Counted from the first letter of the stretch, positions 7,824-17,086 are shown. The stretch: DNA of 35,665 bases from an uncultured Lachnospiraceae bacterium (GCA_946549155.1 CAMNQN010000002.1:1-35665), one strand, 5' to 3'. A program made the numbers and translations. The notes: a model not told the origin generated them from the letters alone.

Positions 7824-9179
7824 CTAGAAGCCCCACCAGCTGTCAAACCAGGAATCTCCCCCATATCCAAAGGGATCAAATGGCTGGATCTGATATCCGG
7901 TTTCCGGCCGGGCCTCCGTCTTCTCCCCCAGGGTGACTCTGGCAGTCTTTTCCTGATAAGCGCCGCCTGCCGCTGTTTCGTACCTCACGGTCACCGTCTC
8001 GCCTGCTTTGTAGTAATTCAGCAGCCGCTCCAGCTCCTCGGCGCTGCCAATCCGGTTTTCATCAAACGCTGTAATGATATCTCCCTGAACCAGTCCCGCA
8101 TCTCCCAGGGCGGACTCTGAGGATAATTCATACACAAAAGCACCGGCTGAAATACCGTAAAGCTGCTGCGCCTCCTCCGATACGTTGCGAAGCTGAGCGC
8201 CCAGATCCCCGGCCTCCCCCTCATCCACCTTGTCCCTGGTGACACGGTTCATCAGGTTCTCCAGAATGGGCTTCGCATCATTGATGGGAATCGCGTATCC
8301 CATGCGCTCCACGCCGTCAGCCGCCGCCTTGGCGGAATTGATGCCGATCACCTGCCCCTGGGTATTTAACAGGGCGCCGCCGCTGTTTCCGAAATTAATG
8401 GCCGCATCTGTCTGAATAAACTTCTGGGGCATCTGGTCAACGGTCAGCTCCCGGTCCAGGGCGCTGATAATCCCCTGGGTCACAGACTGGCCGTACCCCA
8501 GCGCATTTCCGATGGCAACTGCCCGCTCCCCCACTTTCAGGGAGTCGGAATCACCCAGAAGCGCAACCCTGATGGCCGCCTCAATCTGATCCGTAATCTC
8601 CGCCTTATTCACAGCCACCACAGCCAGATCCCTGGCGGAATCCGTCCCCTTCACTCTGGCCTCCGCCATGGCATTTTCCTTTTCCATGGCGTCCTCCAGG
8701 CTGAAGCACACGGTAATATTGTCCGCGTCCTCCACCACATGATAGTTGGTAGCGATCAAAAGCTCCTCATCATTCTCTCCTATAATAATACCGGAGCCCG
8801 CATTCTCGCTTGGTATCTGATAGGTTCCATAAAAATAGGACTCCACCACCTGGACCGACTCGCTGGTGATCGCTACAATGCTGGGGGACGCGGCCTCCAC
8901 CACATCTGACACATCCAGCGGACCCTTGACTCTGCCCGCAGCCGGACCGGAGTCCTTCTCCGATTCGCCTGCACCGATGGATCCCTTCTCTTCCCCGCTC
9001 ACCGGCAAATCGCTTCCGTTTTCTCCCGCCTCCAGCAGCTGACTGACGGTGGGAATTTCCACGCGCTCCTTCTCGCCAAAGGAAAAGAGTACGCTGCCCA
9101 GCACCGCCGCCGTCACAACGCCTAAAAGAATCACCCCGTGATTCCATTTATGATTCTCCTTTTCCCATCTGTCATCCAT
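7824..9179 (-). CDS. htrA: HtrA/DegP-type membrane-anchored serine protease with PDZ domain
   Basis: The 451-residue protein starts at ATG 9179 after AAGGAG; upstream in-frame codons lack a site. One transmembrane helix near residues 15-35 anchors a long acidic linker and an external trypsin-like domain. The catalytic triad is visible: His in ATNYHVV (H147), Asp in SARDLAVV (D184) and Ser in NFGNSGGALL (S266). A PDZ domain follows (about 315-410), and the tail is rich in Tyr, Trp and Gly. Such enzymes degrade or refold damaged envelope proteins. Here it is the first gene in a run with a ClpX-like unfoldase and an RpoD-like sigma factor. I found no clear promoter; an extended -10 (TGCTACACT) just upstream is weak. 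Confidence 0.92.
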   Translation of the reverse strand: MDDRWEKENHKWNHGVILLGVVTAAVLGSVLFSFGEKERVEIPTVSQLLEAGENGSDLPVSGEEKGSIGAGESEKDSGPAAGRVKGPLDVSDVVEAASPSIVAITSESVQVVESYFYGTYQIPSENAGSGIIIGENDEELLIATNYHVVEDADNITVCFSLEDAMEKENAMAEARVKGTDSARDLAVVAVNKAEITDQIEAAIRVALLGDSDSLKVGERAVAIGNALGYGQSVTQGIISALDRELTVDQMPQKFIQTDAAINFGNSGGALLNTQGQVIGINSAKAAADGVERMGYAIPINDAKPILENLMNRVTRDKVDEGEAGDLGAQLRNVSEEAQQLYGISAGAFVYELSSESALGDAGLVQGDIITAFDENRIGSAEELERLLNYYKAGETVTVRYETAAGGAYQEKTARVTLGEKTEARPETGYQIQPFDPFGYGGDSWFDSWWGF

Positions 9180-9246
9180 ATCATCACTCCTTACACTTGC
9201 CTGCACCCTGTATTTCCGGAAAAACGCTGCAATTTCAGTTTAAAAT

Positions 9247-9268
9247 CACAGTGTAGCAGGGAACTGTG
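9247..9268 (-). terminator. Weak hairpin between polysaccharide operon II and htrA
   Basis: A 6-bp stem CACAGT/ACTGTG with a 10-nt loop is followed on the minus strand by ATTTT. It lies downstream of the last gene of operon II and upstream of htrA. It is the only terminator candidate here and is weak, so read-through into htrA is possible. Confidence 0.3.
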
Positions 9269-9292
9269 TTTTATTTGTGACTTTTTCCTTCC

Positions 9293-10225
9293 TCAATCCG
9301 GCAATTTTTCCCAATAAGCGGGATTCATGGTGCAGCAGCGAATCATCCATCCGGGCAGCCTCCGATACCCCTTACCCAGGCGGTAGCCCAGAAATTTGCA
9401 GCCGCTCTGCCAGACCAGCTTCGGCAATAACCAGGGCCTTCCGGTCCTTACCAGCCAGCATGCCGTACTCTTCACCATCCGGATTCCCTCGCTCTCCGAT
9501 TTTACCATCTGAAAAATCTCCGGATGATCCGCCTGGGATACGCCCAGGTCAAAATTTCGCCGAAGCTGCTGTATTCCACTGTAGTTATGGGAGTGGAATA
9601 CCTTCGCGTCAGCACGGTAGGCGATGGCAAGCCCCGCCTGCACCAGTCTTCCTGCAAAAATCATATCTTCATTAAATATGGTGCGCTTCTCGAACCCTCC
9701 CAATCTCACATAGTCACTGCGGCGGTAAATGGCGCAGACATTGGAACAGAAAAAGGTTTTGACGCCGAAACGTTCCAGATCCGCCAGGGTCTTGACACAG
9801 CTCTCCTCCCCATAATTAAAGCTTCTGGTGCAGCGTTCCAGCACGCCGCAATCCGGGTTCGGAAGCTGGCAGGCATAGGCTGCCGCCACCCTGGGATTTC
9901 GAAAAGCGTCTTTTAAATTCTCCAGGAGATGTTCATCGGCAGGTACCGCATCCATGGTCATAAACCAGATCAGATCCGTATCCGCCATCCTGGCTCCCTT
10001 ATCCCTGGTGCCGCCATGGTCAAACTCTGCCTTGGCCAGATGAATCACCTCTCCATGAGGCCAGTCCTTTAAATCCTCCGGATGAAAATATTTTTCCTCC
10101 GTATTCAGGATCAACAGCTTCTCCGGCAAAACCGTCTGCCTTCCAAGAGCCTCCAGCAGCTTCCGGAACTTCTCTCCCGGCCGATAGGTGGGAATAATCA
10201 GGGTAACCGTAAGTTCTCTCATCAT
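9293..10225 (-). CDS. Family 2 glycosyltransferase, probably rhamnosyltransferase-like
   Basis: This 310-residue GT-A enzyme begins with the GT2 strand TVTLIIPTYRPGEKF. It has the FDHGGTRDKGA segment common in dTDP-rhamnosyltransferase-like GT2s and an acidic MTMDAVPAD motif in the place of the metal-binding DXD. FNEDMIFAGRL carries the likely catalytic acid region. It has no clear membrane helix and should act on a lipid-linked glycan at the inner face of the membrane. Its ATG overlaps the stop of the LCP gene by one base (TGATG), so it is translationally coupled and the last gene of operon II. The exact sugar cannot be read from the sequence; a rhamnan product is inferred from family resemblance only. 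Confidence 0.85.
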   Translation of the reverse strand: MMRELTVTLIIPTYRPGEKFRKLLEALGRQTVLPEKLLILNTEEKYFHPEDLKDWPHGEVIHLAKAEFDHGGTRDKGARMADTDLIWFMTMDAVPADEHLLENLKDAFRNPRVAAAYACQLPNPDCGVLERCTRSFNYGEESCVKTLADLERFGVKTFFCSNVCAIYRRSDYVRLGGFEKRTIFNEDMIFAGRLVQAGLAIAYRADAKVFHSHNYSGIQQLRRNFDLGVSQADHPEIFQMVKSESEGIRMVKSTACWLVRTGRPWLLPKLVWQSGCKFLGYRLGKGYRRLPGWMIRCCTMNPAYWEKLPD

Positions 10226-11637
10226 CAGTAGGCCCCGGTCTGATATTGAATCTCGCTGTCTATGCTCTGTACTGTCCCGGAGGGCACATAGCCGGTGGTC
10301 CCGAACAGGAAATCATGAAGCCGGGATACGTTGTCCGCCAGCCCTACCGCAATCACGCAGTCATTGTTGATGGATGCGGTGGTCTTCTCAAAGGGGAAGC
10401 CTGCGTTCTCCCCCAGCTTATAGCCGGTGATTCCCGTTGCCAGGCTAATCAGCTCCGCATTGCTGAAGCTGGTGGAAATGCTGGGAAGCATGGTATCCAC
10501 CAGGGAAAGCAGGGTGGGAAGGCCCATACTCTTCGCCTTCTCAAAAATCTTCTCCAGAACCAGACGCTGACGCTCCGTCCGCTTGTAATCATATCCGTCC
10601 GTATAACGAATCCGGCAGTAGGCCAGCGTCTGCGTTCCATTCAGCGTCTGATAGCCCGCGGAAATCGGTTCCATGGCCGCTCCGGTCACCTGCTCATTTT
10701 CTACCTGATAACCGTTTACCCACTGCACCTCCTCTTCCGTGACATCAATGTCAATGCCGCCCAGCAGATCCACCAGTTCCACCACTGCATTGAAGTTTAC
10801 CGTCACATAGTCTGTGATATCCAGATCCAGGTTTTTGTTCAGCATGTTGATGGAGCGCTCCGGCCCTCCGAAATAATAACACTCCGTGGCCTTCCGGTAC
10901 TCTCCGTTGGTATTATCCAGATAGGTATCCCGGTATACGGAAACCATCTTAATCTCCTTTGTCTTTTTATTCAGGCTGCAGATCACAATGGTATCGCTGT
11001 GGCTGTCTTTGGTCAGGTCACCCTCCCGGGAATCCACGCCGTAAATCACAAAATTCTGATAGCCTGTCTGAGCAGCCGTCCCCTCGTTGGTCAGAATGTT
11101 CTTCAGGCTCATACGGTCCATTCTCCCCAGCCGCACAAAGAGGAATAACCCCAGCGCCAGAATCAATAAAATAATAATCTCTATAATAAATAACCATTTT
11201 TTTCTTTTTTTCTTTTTCTGTCTTTTCACAGGCCCTCCCGGCTGCTGCCCATAATTTTCCTGATACTGCTGGTTCTGATAACCGCCCTGGGGCCCCCGGT
11301 ACGGACTGTTCCCCTGCCAGTTCTGATATTGGCCATTCTGGTACTGGCCGCCAGCATTGCCCTGCCAGTTCTGATACTGTCCGCCGCCGCTGCCCTGCCA
11401 GTTCTGATACTGTCCGCCGCCGTTGCCCTGCCAGTTCTGGTACTGACCACCGCCATTGCCCTGCCAGTTCTGGTACTTACCCTGACCATTCTGATAGGGC
11501 CCCTGACCGCTCCCCTGCCAGTTCTGGTACTGATCCTGGCCATTCTGATACTGACCGCCGCCGTTGCCCTGCCAGTTCCGGTTTTGACTGCCCTGGCCGT
11601 TCTGATTCCTATTTCCATCTTTCCTGTTGTCCGACAT
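10225..11637 (-). CDS. LytR-CpsA-Psr family glycopolymer ligase with Q/N/G-repeat cytoplasmic tail
   Basis: The 470-residue protein has a low-complexity cytoplasmic region (1-140) built on YQNWQGNGGGQ repeats. A Lys-rich stop precedes one transmembrane helix (about 148-170), and the LCP domain is outside. Conserved LCP features include FVIYGVDSRE, the SDTIVI strand, the Arg of VYRDTYL, LLGGIDIDV, and the RYTDGYDYKRTERQR pyrophosphate-binding segment. LCP enzymes transfer a completed glycan from undecaprenyl diphosphate to peptidoglycan. The start follows AAGGAG at 7 nt. It sits between the sugar phosphotransferase gene and a GT2 gene, which fits attachment of the polymer made here. The long Q/N/G repeat tail is unusual for the family. 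Confidence 0.93.
   Translation of the reverse strand: MSDNRKDGNRNQNGQGSQNRNWQGNGGGQYQNGQDQYQNWQGSGQGPYQNGQGKYQNWQGNGGGQYQNWQGNGGGQYQNWQGSGGGQYQNWQGNAGGQYQNGQYQNWQGNSPYRGPQGGYQNQQYQENYGQQPGGPVKRQKKKKRKKWLFIIEIIILLILALGLFLFVRLGRMDRMSLKNILTNEGTAAQTGYQNFVIYGVDSREGDLTKDSHSDTIVICSLNKKTKEIKMVSVYRDTYLDNTNGEYRKATECYYFGGPERSINMLNKNLDLDITDYVTVNFNAVVELVDLLGGIDIDVTEEEVQWVNGYQVENEQVTGAAMEPISAGYQTLNGTQTLAYCRIRYTDGYDYKRTERQRLVLEKIFEKAKSMGLPTLLSLVDTMLPSISTSFSNAELISLATGITGYKLGENAGFPFEKTTASINNDCVIAVGLADNVSRLHDFLFGTTGYVPSGTVQSIDSEIQYQTGAY
11338..11469 (-). repeat. 33-bp coding tandem repeats in the LCP gene
   Basis: Four copies of a 33-bp unit encode NWQGNGGGQYQ variants at residues 57-100. Degenerate copies extend over roughly residues 21-110 (11308-11577). 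Slippage could change the copy number without breaking the frame. Confidence 0.85.
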
Positions 11638-11648
11638 CCTATCACTCC

Positions 11649-13064
11649 TTAATACGCATTCTTATTTACAAACCCCTTAAACACTGTCAAAAATAAAATC
11701 TTGACATCCAGGCCCACCGACCAGTTCTCTATATAATATATATCATGTTCGATGCGCTTTCTAATGGAAGTATTTCCCCGGTAGCCGTTTACCTGAGCCC
11801 AGCCCGTCACTCCCGGACGCACCTGGTGCTTTACCATATAACGGGGAATCTCCTCCCGGAACTTTTCCACATACTGCGGCCGCTCCGGCCGGGGCCCCAC
11901 CAGGCTCATATCCCCCTTCAGCACATTGAAGAACTGCGGCATCTCATCGATGCTGGTCCGCCGGATAAACCGCCCGACCTTTGTCACCCGGGGATCGTTT
12001 CTGGTGGTCCACCCTTTCCGCTCCTCGCTGGGGCTCTGCACCTCCATGGACCGGAACTTGTACATCCGGAAGGGCTTATTGTGCAGCCCCACCCGCACCT
12101 GGGTAAAAATCAGCGGTCCCGGGGAGGTGAGCTTGATCAGGACAGCCGTCACCAGCATCACCGGGGAAAAGAGAATGATACAAAAAATGGAACCCACAAT
12201 GTCCATGGCCCTCTTCACCAGCATATTGAAGGTATTGCTTAAGGGCACATGCCGGATATTAATCACCGGCAGCCCCAGCAGATCCTCCGTGTAGGGTCTG
12301 GTGGGGATAATATTCATATAATCGGGAATAAATTTCGTGTGAACGCCGGATTTTTCACAGGACGCCACGATCTGCTGCAGCTTGTAATACTCGTTTAGGC
12401 CCAGGGTGATGGCAATCTCGTCCAGATTATTCCTGCTCAAAATCCGTTCCAGCTCCCGGGTACTGCCCAGCACCTGGACATTCCTGTAAGTGGTTCCCGG
12501 GGCAGTGGAATCATCAAGGATCCCTTTGATATGATAGCCCCACTGGGGATTCTGCGTGATCCGGTCAATATACTCCTCCGCCGCCCGGCTGTAGCCCACC
12601 AGAATAATATGCTTCTGATTCATGCCCCGGCGGCGCATATTCATCAGCACAATGCGAATCAGATTCCGCTCCACCACCGTCAGCACATAGTTGATGCCAA
12701 TAAACATAAAAATCATGGAACGGGAGAAGTTGGGCTCATTGATCAGATACAGCACAAACATAAACACCAGAAGGCCGATCATGTGGGCGCTGAAGATATT
12801 GGCCGCCTCCAGCCGCCGTCCCTGAACCCGCTTGGGCGTGTAGAGATTAAACGCATAGTATAACAGCAAAAATCCCGGTACCAAAAATACCAACGCAAAC
12901 ATATAGGTCTGCATCGGAAGCGTACCGGCGCTGTCCCTCACCAGAATATGAATCTGGATAAACCAGGCAAATATATAAGAAAATGTGATAACCAGCGCGT
13001 CAATAAACACATGCAGCCGGTTAAAGTACTTTTGATTGTCCTTTATCAATTTGTGCCACCTCAC
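11649..13064 (-). CDS. Polyprenyl-phosphate sugar phosphotransferase (WbaP/WcaJ type)
   Basis: This 471-residue protein has four to five N-terminal membrane helices, a nucleotide-binding-like middle domain (HIILVGYSRAAEEYI) and a C-terminal sugar-transferase domain. The domain has the membrane re-entrant helix (KRAMDIVGSIFCIILFSPVM), MYKFRSM, RRTSIDEMPQFFNVLKGDMS and LVGPRPERP. These large phosphoglycosyltransferases move a sugar-1-phosphate from a nucleotide sugar to undecaprenyl phosphate and so start a glycan repeat. The reading starts at GTG 13064 with no ribosome site; a TTG at 13049 preceded by GAGGTGG is a plausible alternative. It lies between a WbbL-like GT2 and the LCP gene. A second enzyme of the same type is at 30619. 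Confidence 0.93.
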   Translation of the reverse strand: MRWHKLIKDNQKYFNRLHVFIDALVITFSYIFAWFIQIHILVRDSAGTLPMQTYMFALVFLVPGFLLLYYAFNLYTPKRVQGRRLEAANIFSAHMIGLLVFMFVLYLINEPNFSRSMIFMFIGINYVLTVVERNLIRIVLMNMRRRGMNQKHIILVGYSRAAEEYIDRITQNPQWGYHIKGILDDSTAPGTTYRNVQVLGSTRELERILSRNNLDEIAITLGLNEYYKLQQIVASCEKSGVHTKFIPDYMNIIPTRPYTEDLLGLPVINIRHVPLSNTFNMLVKRAMDIVGSIFCIILFSPVMLVTAVLIKLTSPGPLIFTQVRVGLHNKPFRMYKFRSMEVQSPSEERKGWTTRNDPRVTKVGRFIRRTSIDEMPQFFNVLKGDMSLVGPRPERPQYVEKFREEIPRYMVKHQVRPGVTGWAQVNGYRGNTSIRKRIEHDIYYIENWSVGLDVKILFLTVFKGFVNKNAY

Positions 13065-13086
13065 GGATTGCCACAGGCAAATCGGA

Positions 13087-14046
13087 TCAGATCGAACGGA
13101 TCCTGCGAATCATATTGTACCAGAGCTCCAGTTGTATCTTCACGTAGTTCTTCCAGTTGCACTTCTGAAAAACCACCTTATTCTCTCTCTGTGACATTCT
13201 AATCCCCTTGACCAGTCCTGTCAAATATTCCTTTCCAAATCCCTTTTTCCAGAAAAACAGGGCCTTGATGAAAAAGCCCCAGGCCAGAAAGAAGCTGTTT
13301 AAGATAATCTGGGGCACCGGCATATTTTTGTAAATCAGGTAAACACTGTTTCTGGAAGTATGTCGGATCTTAAATTCGTTGTAAACGGAGCCGCTGGTGC
13401 CGCTGCCCGCGTGGTATACCATGGCGGAGGGAACCAGCCAATTTTCATATCCGGCGATTCTGGCCCGGTAACCGATGTCGATATCCTCCAGATAGGCAAA
13501 ATGTTTTTCATCGAAGTAGCCCACCTTCTCGATGATACGCCGGTTGTAGATGGCCGCTCCGCCGCAGGCGGCAAAGATTTTTTTCTCCCTGGTGCAGCGG
13601 GACGCCAGGGCGCCTCTCCCCTCGGCGAAGGCCCAGCCCAGCGCGCAGTAATAATCCCCCGCGTCGTCGATCCGCTCCGGCTCCTGCATCCGCCGCAGCA
13701 GCGCCTGGCAGGAAAAGCTCCGGGGCCGCCGCTTAATCCCCTGCAGCAGCTCCTCCACAAAACGCTCGTCGCAGACCGTATCATTGTTCAGTAAAATCAC
13801 ATAAGGGGAATCCGACATGCGAATCCCCGCGTTTACCGCGTGACAAAATCCGGTATTCACCGTAAAGCAGTGGAGCCTCACCTCCGGAAACCGCTCCTTC
13901 ACAATCTTCACGCTGTTGTCAGAAGAACCGTTGTCCACCAGAATCACTTCAAACTCCCGGCAGGTCTGCCTTCGCAGGGAAGACAGGCATTCCTCCAAAA
14001 AAGCCTCTCCATTCAAATTCGGTATAATTACGGTCACTTGCTGCAT
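13087..14046 (-). CDS. Family 2 glycosyltransferase, WbbL-like (possible rhamnosyltransferase)
   Basis: This 319-residue enzyme has a GT-A fold start (QQVTVIIPNLNGEAFLEECL), the VDNGSSDNSV motif, a metal-binding LLNNDT, a FAACGGAAIYNR segment and the FAYLEDIDIGYRARIAGY catalytic region. Near the C-terminus a hydrophobic stretch (ILNSFFLAWGFFIKALFF) could touch the membrane. This arrangement resembles WbbL-type enzymes that add rhamnose to GlcNAc-diphospho-undecaprenol. It is directly upstream of the sugar phosphotransferase gene, so it may add the second sugar to its product. That is inference. The gap to the preceding GT gene is only 12 bp. Confidence 0.88.
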   Translation of the reverse strand: MQQVTVIIPNLNGEAFLEECLSSLRRQTCREFEVILVDNGSSDNSVKIVKERFPEVRLHCFTVNTGFCHAVNAGIRMSDSPYVILLNNDTVCDERFVEELLQGIKRRPRSFSCQALLRRMQEPERIDDAGDYYCALGWAFAEGRGALASRCTREKKIFAACGGAAIYNRRIIEKVGYFDEKHFAYLEDIDIGYRARIAGYENWLVPSAMVYHAGSGTSGSVYNEFKIRHTSRNSVYLIYKNMPVPQIILNSFFLAWGFFIKALFFWKKGFGKEYLTGLVKGIRMSQRENKVVFQKCNWKNYVKIQLELWYNMIRRIRSI

Positions 14047-14058
14047 CTCATCTGTTCC

Positions 14059-15873
14059 TCAACTCTTTAATGAATAATTCCACTTGGACAGGGAAAGGTT
14101 CCGGTTGTAACAGGGATCCCCGTTCTTTAAAATGTCTGTCCAGCGGCCGCGCATATATTCAATCTCCGTCTGGAAACGGCGCACCTTTTCCCTGGTATCC
14201 TCACTGCCTCTGGTCTTTGACTCATCGTGATACAACTCCGCGTAGGGGTCGTACACCACCAGATACCCCGCTTCCTTCACTTTCAGGCAAAAGTCCACAT
14301 CATTAAAGGCCACCGCCAGCTTTTCCTCAAAGCCGCCCGCCTTCTGGAAGGCTTCCCGCTTCACCATCATGCAGGCCGCCGTCACAGCGCTTAAATCCTG
14401 CATCAGATCCGCCTTGTGCAGATAACCGCCGTGTCCCCGTTTCATGCCCACAAACAGACTGCCTGCCACGCCGCCGATCCCAACCACGATCCCCGCATGC
14501 TGGATCGTATCGTCAGGATAATACAGCCGGCAGCCCACGACACCCACTTCCTCCCGCTGGCATACGCCAAGCAGCTCCTCCACCCAGCCGGGAGTGATCA
14601 CCTCCATATCATTGTTCAGACAGATAATATAGCGGCCCTTTGCCCGGGCAATGCCAAAATTGTTGATGGCAGAATAATTAAAGCCTTCCTTCCAGGTAAC
14701 CACCTGGGTATTGCGTTTCCCGTCGATGGAACGGTAATAGTCAAAGGTCTCTTTCTCTGTGCTGTTATTCTCCACAATGAGTATTTCATAATCGGGATAG
14801 GTGGTCTTTTCATAAATGGAGTTCAGGCACTTTTCCAGCGTCTCCTTCTGGTCCTTATTGGGAATCACGATGGAAACCAGTTCCCGCTTTCTCACCGGAT
14901 AGGTCACCCGGTAAAAGCCAAAATCCTTCTTCAGCGTCACCTCTCCCGGCGTATTCTGCCGCGCCAGGTGATCCGCAATGGCGCGCCTTCCCGCCTCATA
15001 GGCGTGCAGCTTACTGGCCGGGTTGTCTGCGGTGGACGCTTTACTCACCCGCCAGTGGTACAGAATCTCCGGCACATGAACCACCGCTCTGGCAGCCTCC
15101 GTGCAGCGGAAAATAAAATCGTAATCCTGGGCGCCCTCATACTCCTTCCGAAAGCCTCCCACCTGATTTGCGATGCTGCGCTTGATCACCGTAAAATGAC
15201 AGATATAATTGTTGGAGCGCAAAAGATCCAGGTTAAAATCCGGCTTCAGATGGGGCTGAAAATGTTCTGAAAGGTCTTCGCTCACCTTATCCTCATCGGT
15301 GTAGACCACCTCCGCGTCTCTGCGGCGCTCCAGGGCCATGGCCACCTCAAACAGGGCGTTGGGCGCCAGCAGATCGTCGTGATCCAGAAGGCCCACAAAA
15401 TCCCCCTCCGCCATGGCAAGGGCAGCGTTGGTATTCTTTGCAATCCCGCCGTTCTCCTGCAGTTTACGGATATGAATGCGGGAATCCGCCCCCGCATACT
15501 CCTCAAGGACCCGCACCACCGTCCCATCCTCCGGGCTTCCGTTGGCAATGCACAGCTCCCAGTGAGGGTATGTCTGTCCCTGCACCGATTCAATCATCTG
15601 ACGCAGAAAAATCTCCGGCGTGCAATACACCGGCACCACAATGCTGAAGGTTACCGGTTTTTCAAAGCGATGCTTTCTCTGCCGCTCCAGCTCCGGCTCC
15701 TTGGCCCGGTGATTTTCATACCAGGGACCATAGGGCACCTCCTCCGGCTCCATCCGGTCGCTGAGGCGAATCCAGAACTCCCTCCATCCGAAATGGCGCA
15801 GATAACGCACACCCTTTACGATATTGTAGGGTCTGATCTTTTTTATATAGGAAATCCATCTGTTTCCGGACAT
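14059..15873 (-). CDS. Two-domain family 2 glycosyltransferase
   Basis: This 604-residue protein has a helical lead-in (about 1-75) and then two GT-A domains. The first starts at FSIVVPVYCTPEIFL and has LLDHDDLLAPNA and the EGAQDYDFIFRC segment. The second starts at VSIVIPNKDQKETLEKCL and has VENNSTEKETF, CLNNDMEVITPGW and AVAFNDVDFCLKV. Both DXD-like sites look intact, so both may be active, possibly adding two linkages in turn as other tandem GT2 enzymes do. I chose ATG 15873 (GGGAGG four bases upstream). A longer reading to 15906 adds 11 residues. The gene lies between wecE and the WbbL-like gene in operon II. Confidence 0.88.
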   Translation of the reverse strand: MSGNRWISYIKKIRPYNIVKGVRYLRHFGWREFWIRLSDRMEPEEVPYGPWYENHRAKEPELERQRKHRFEKPVTFSIVVPVYCTPEIFLRQMIESVQGQTYPHWELCIANGSPEDGTVVRVLEEYAGADSRIHIRKLQENGGIAKNTNAALAMAEGDFVGLLDHDDLLAPNALFEVAMALERRRDAEVVYTDEDKVSEDLSEHFQPHLKPDFNLDLLRSNNYICHFTVIKRSIANQVGGFRKEYEGAQDYDFIFRCTEAARAVVHVPEILYHWRVSKASTADNPASKLHAYEAGRRAIADHLARQNTPGEVTLKKDFGFYRVTYPVRKRELVSIVIPNKDQKETLEKCLNSIYEKTTYPDYEILIVENNSTEKETFDYYRSIDGKRNTQVVTWKEGFNYSAINNFGIARAKGRYIICLNNDMEVITPGWVEELLGVCQREEVGVVGCRLYYPDDTIQHAGIVVGIGGVAGSLFVGMKRGHGGYLHKADLMQDLSAVTAACMMVKREAFQKAGGFEEKLAVAFNDVDFCLKVKEAGYLVVYDPYAELYHDESKTRGSEDTREKVRRFQTEIEYMRGRWTDILKNGDPCYNRNLSLSKWNYSLKS

Positions 15874-15949
15874 GTAGCCTCCCAAATCCGAAGATGCCGT
15901 CCGCATCCCCGGTAATTTCCTTTAAATAACAATTCCGTGCCGGCCCCTC

Positions 15950-17086
15950 CTAACGGTTAAATGCCGGATAATCCAGGATACACTGCGCCACATACGCCGC
16001 GTCCTTCATCTCCAGATTATAGAACATGGGCAGACGCATGAGACGCTCGCTCTCTCTCGTGGTGTACACATCCTCCCCGGAAAACCGCCCGAACTTCTTT
16101 CCCGCGGCGGCGGAGTGCAGCGGAATGTAATGGAATACGCTGAGCACACCCTTTTCCCGCAGATATTTCAGAAGAGCGGTTCTTGTCTCCAGATCCTTCA
16201 CCTTAATAAAATACATGTGCGCATTGTGCTTCGCATAATCCGGCACAACGGGCTGCTCAATATACCCCGCCTGGGCCAGCGGCTTTAAGGCGGCGTCATA
16301 ATAGTCGTAAATCGCATGGCGTTTCTTATCAATCTCCTCCGCCATCTCCAGCTCCGCCCACAGGTAGGCAGCGTTCATATCGCTGGGGAGATAGGAAGAA
16401 CCGTAGTTTACCCAGGTATATTTGTCCACCTGGCCCCGGAAAAACTTGCTGCGGTCGGTTCCCTTCTCACGAAGGATCTCCGCCGGCTCCTGATACTCGT
16501 CCTTCTGAAATACAAGAGCGCCGCCCTCTCCCATGGAATAGTTCTTCGTCTCATGAAAGCTGTAGCAGCCAAAATCGCCGATGGTTCCCAGCGCTTTTCC
16601 CTTATAGTAGGCATTCACGCCCTGGGCCGCGTCCTCCACCACCTTCAGATTATATTTTTTCGCAATCGCCATGATTTCATCCATGGCGCAGGAAACGCCG
16701 GCGTAATGCACCGGAGCGATAACCCTGGTCTTTTCCGTGATGGCGTCCTCAATCTTCGTCTCGTCAATATTCATGGTTTCCGGATGAATATCCACAAACA
16801 CAATCTTCGCACCGCGAAGCACAAAAGCATCCGCCGTGGAAACAAAGGTGTAGGAGGGCATAATCACCTCATCCCCCGGCTGCAGATCGCAAAGATAAGC
16901 CGCCATCTCCAGCGCGTGGGTGCAGGATGTGGTCAGCAGCACATGCTTAGCCTGAAATTTTTCCCGCATCCAGGCGGAGCAGCGCTTTGTGAACTCGCCG
17001 TCACCGCACAGCTTCCCATAGTCGATGGCCTCCTTGATATAATCCAGTTCTTTGCCCACAAAGGGCGGTCTGTTAAAGTCTATCAT
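15950..17086 (-). CDS. wecE: dTDP-4-amino-4,6-dideoxygalactose transaminase (WecE/RffA-like)
   Basis: The 378-residue protein belongs to the DegT/DnrJ/EryC1/StrS aminotransferases and is close to E. coli WecE/RffA along its length. Matching landmarks include FVGKELDY, GKLCGDGEFT, QPGDEVIMPSYTFVSTADAF, RGAKIVFVDI, MNIDET, PVHYAGV, FHETKNY (PLP Lys181), FFRGQVDKYTWVNYGSSY and TTRESERLMRLPMFYNL. WecE uses glutamate to aminate dTDP-4-keto-6-deoxyglucose, giving dTDP-Fuc4N. The dTDP-sugar genes are not in the window. The start follows GAGGAAACGT. It lies downstream of the SMR pair and beside a divergent WbqC-family gene, so an amino-dideoxy sugar is likely part of the surface glycan. Confidence 0.92.
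   Translation of the reverse strand: MIDFNRPPFVGKELDYIKEAIDYGKLCGDGEFTKRCSAWMREKFQAKHVLLTTSCTHALEMAAYLCDLQPGDEVIMPSYTFVSTADAFVLRGAKIVFVDIHPETMNIDETKIEDAITEKTRVIAPVHYAGVSCAMDEIMAIAKKYNLKVVEDAAQGVNAYYKGKALGTIGDFGCYSFHETKNYSMGEGGALVFQKDEYQEPAEILREKGTDRSKFFRGQVDKYTWVNYGSSYLPSDMNAAYLWAELEMAEEIDKKRHAIYDYYDAALKPLAQAGYIEQPVVPDYAKHNAHMYFIKVKDLETRTALLKYLREKGVLSVFHYIPLHSAAAGKKFGRFSGEDVYTTRESERLMRLPMFYNLEMKDAAYVAQCILDYPAFNR

Noticed and set aside
11308-11577. 33-bp repeats as a possible CRISPR or recombination site
   Set aside because: They are coding repeats of the LCP protein with no spacers.
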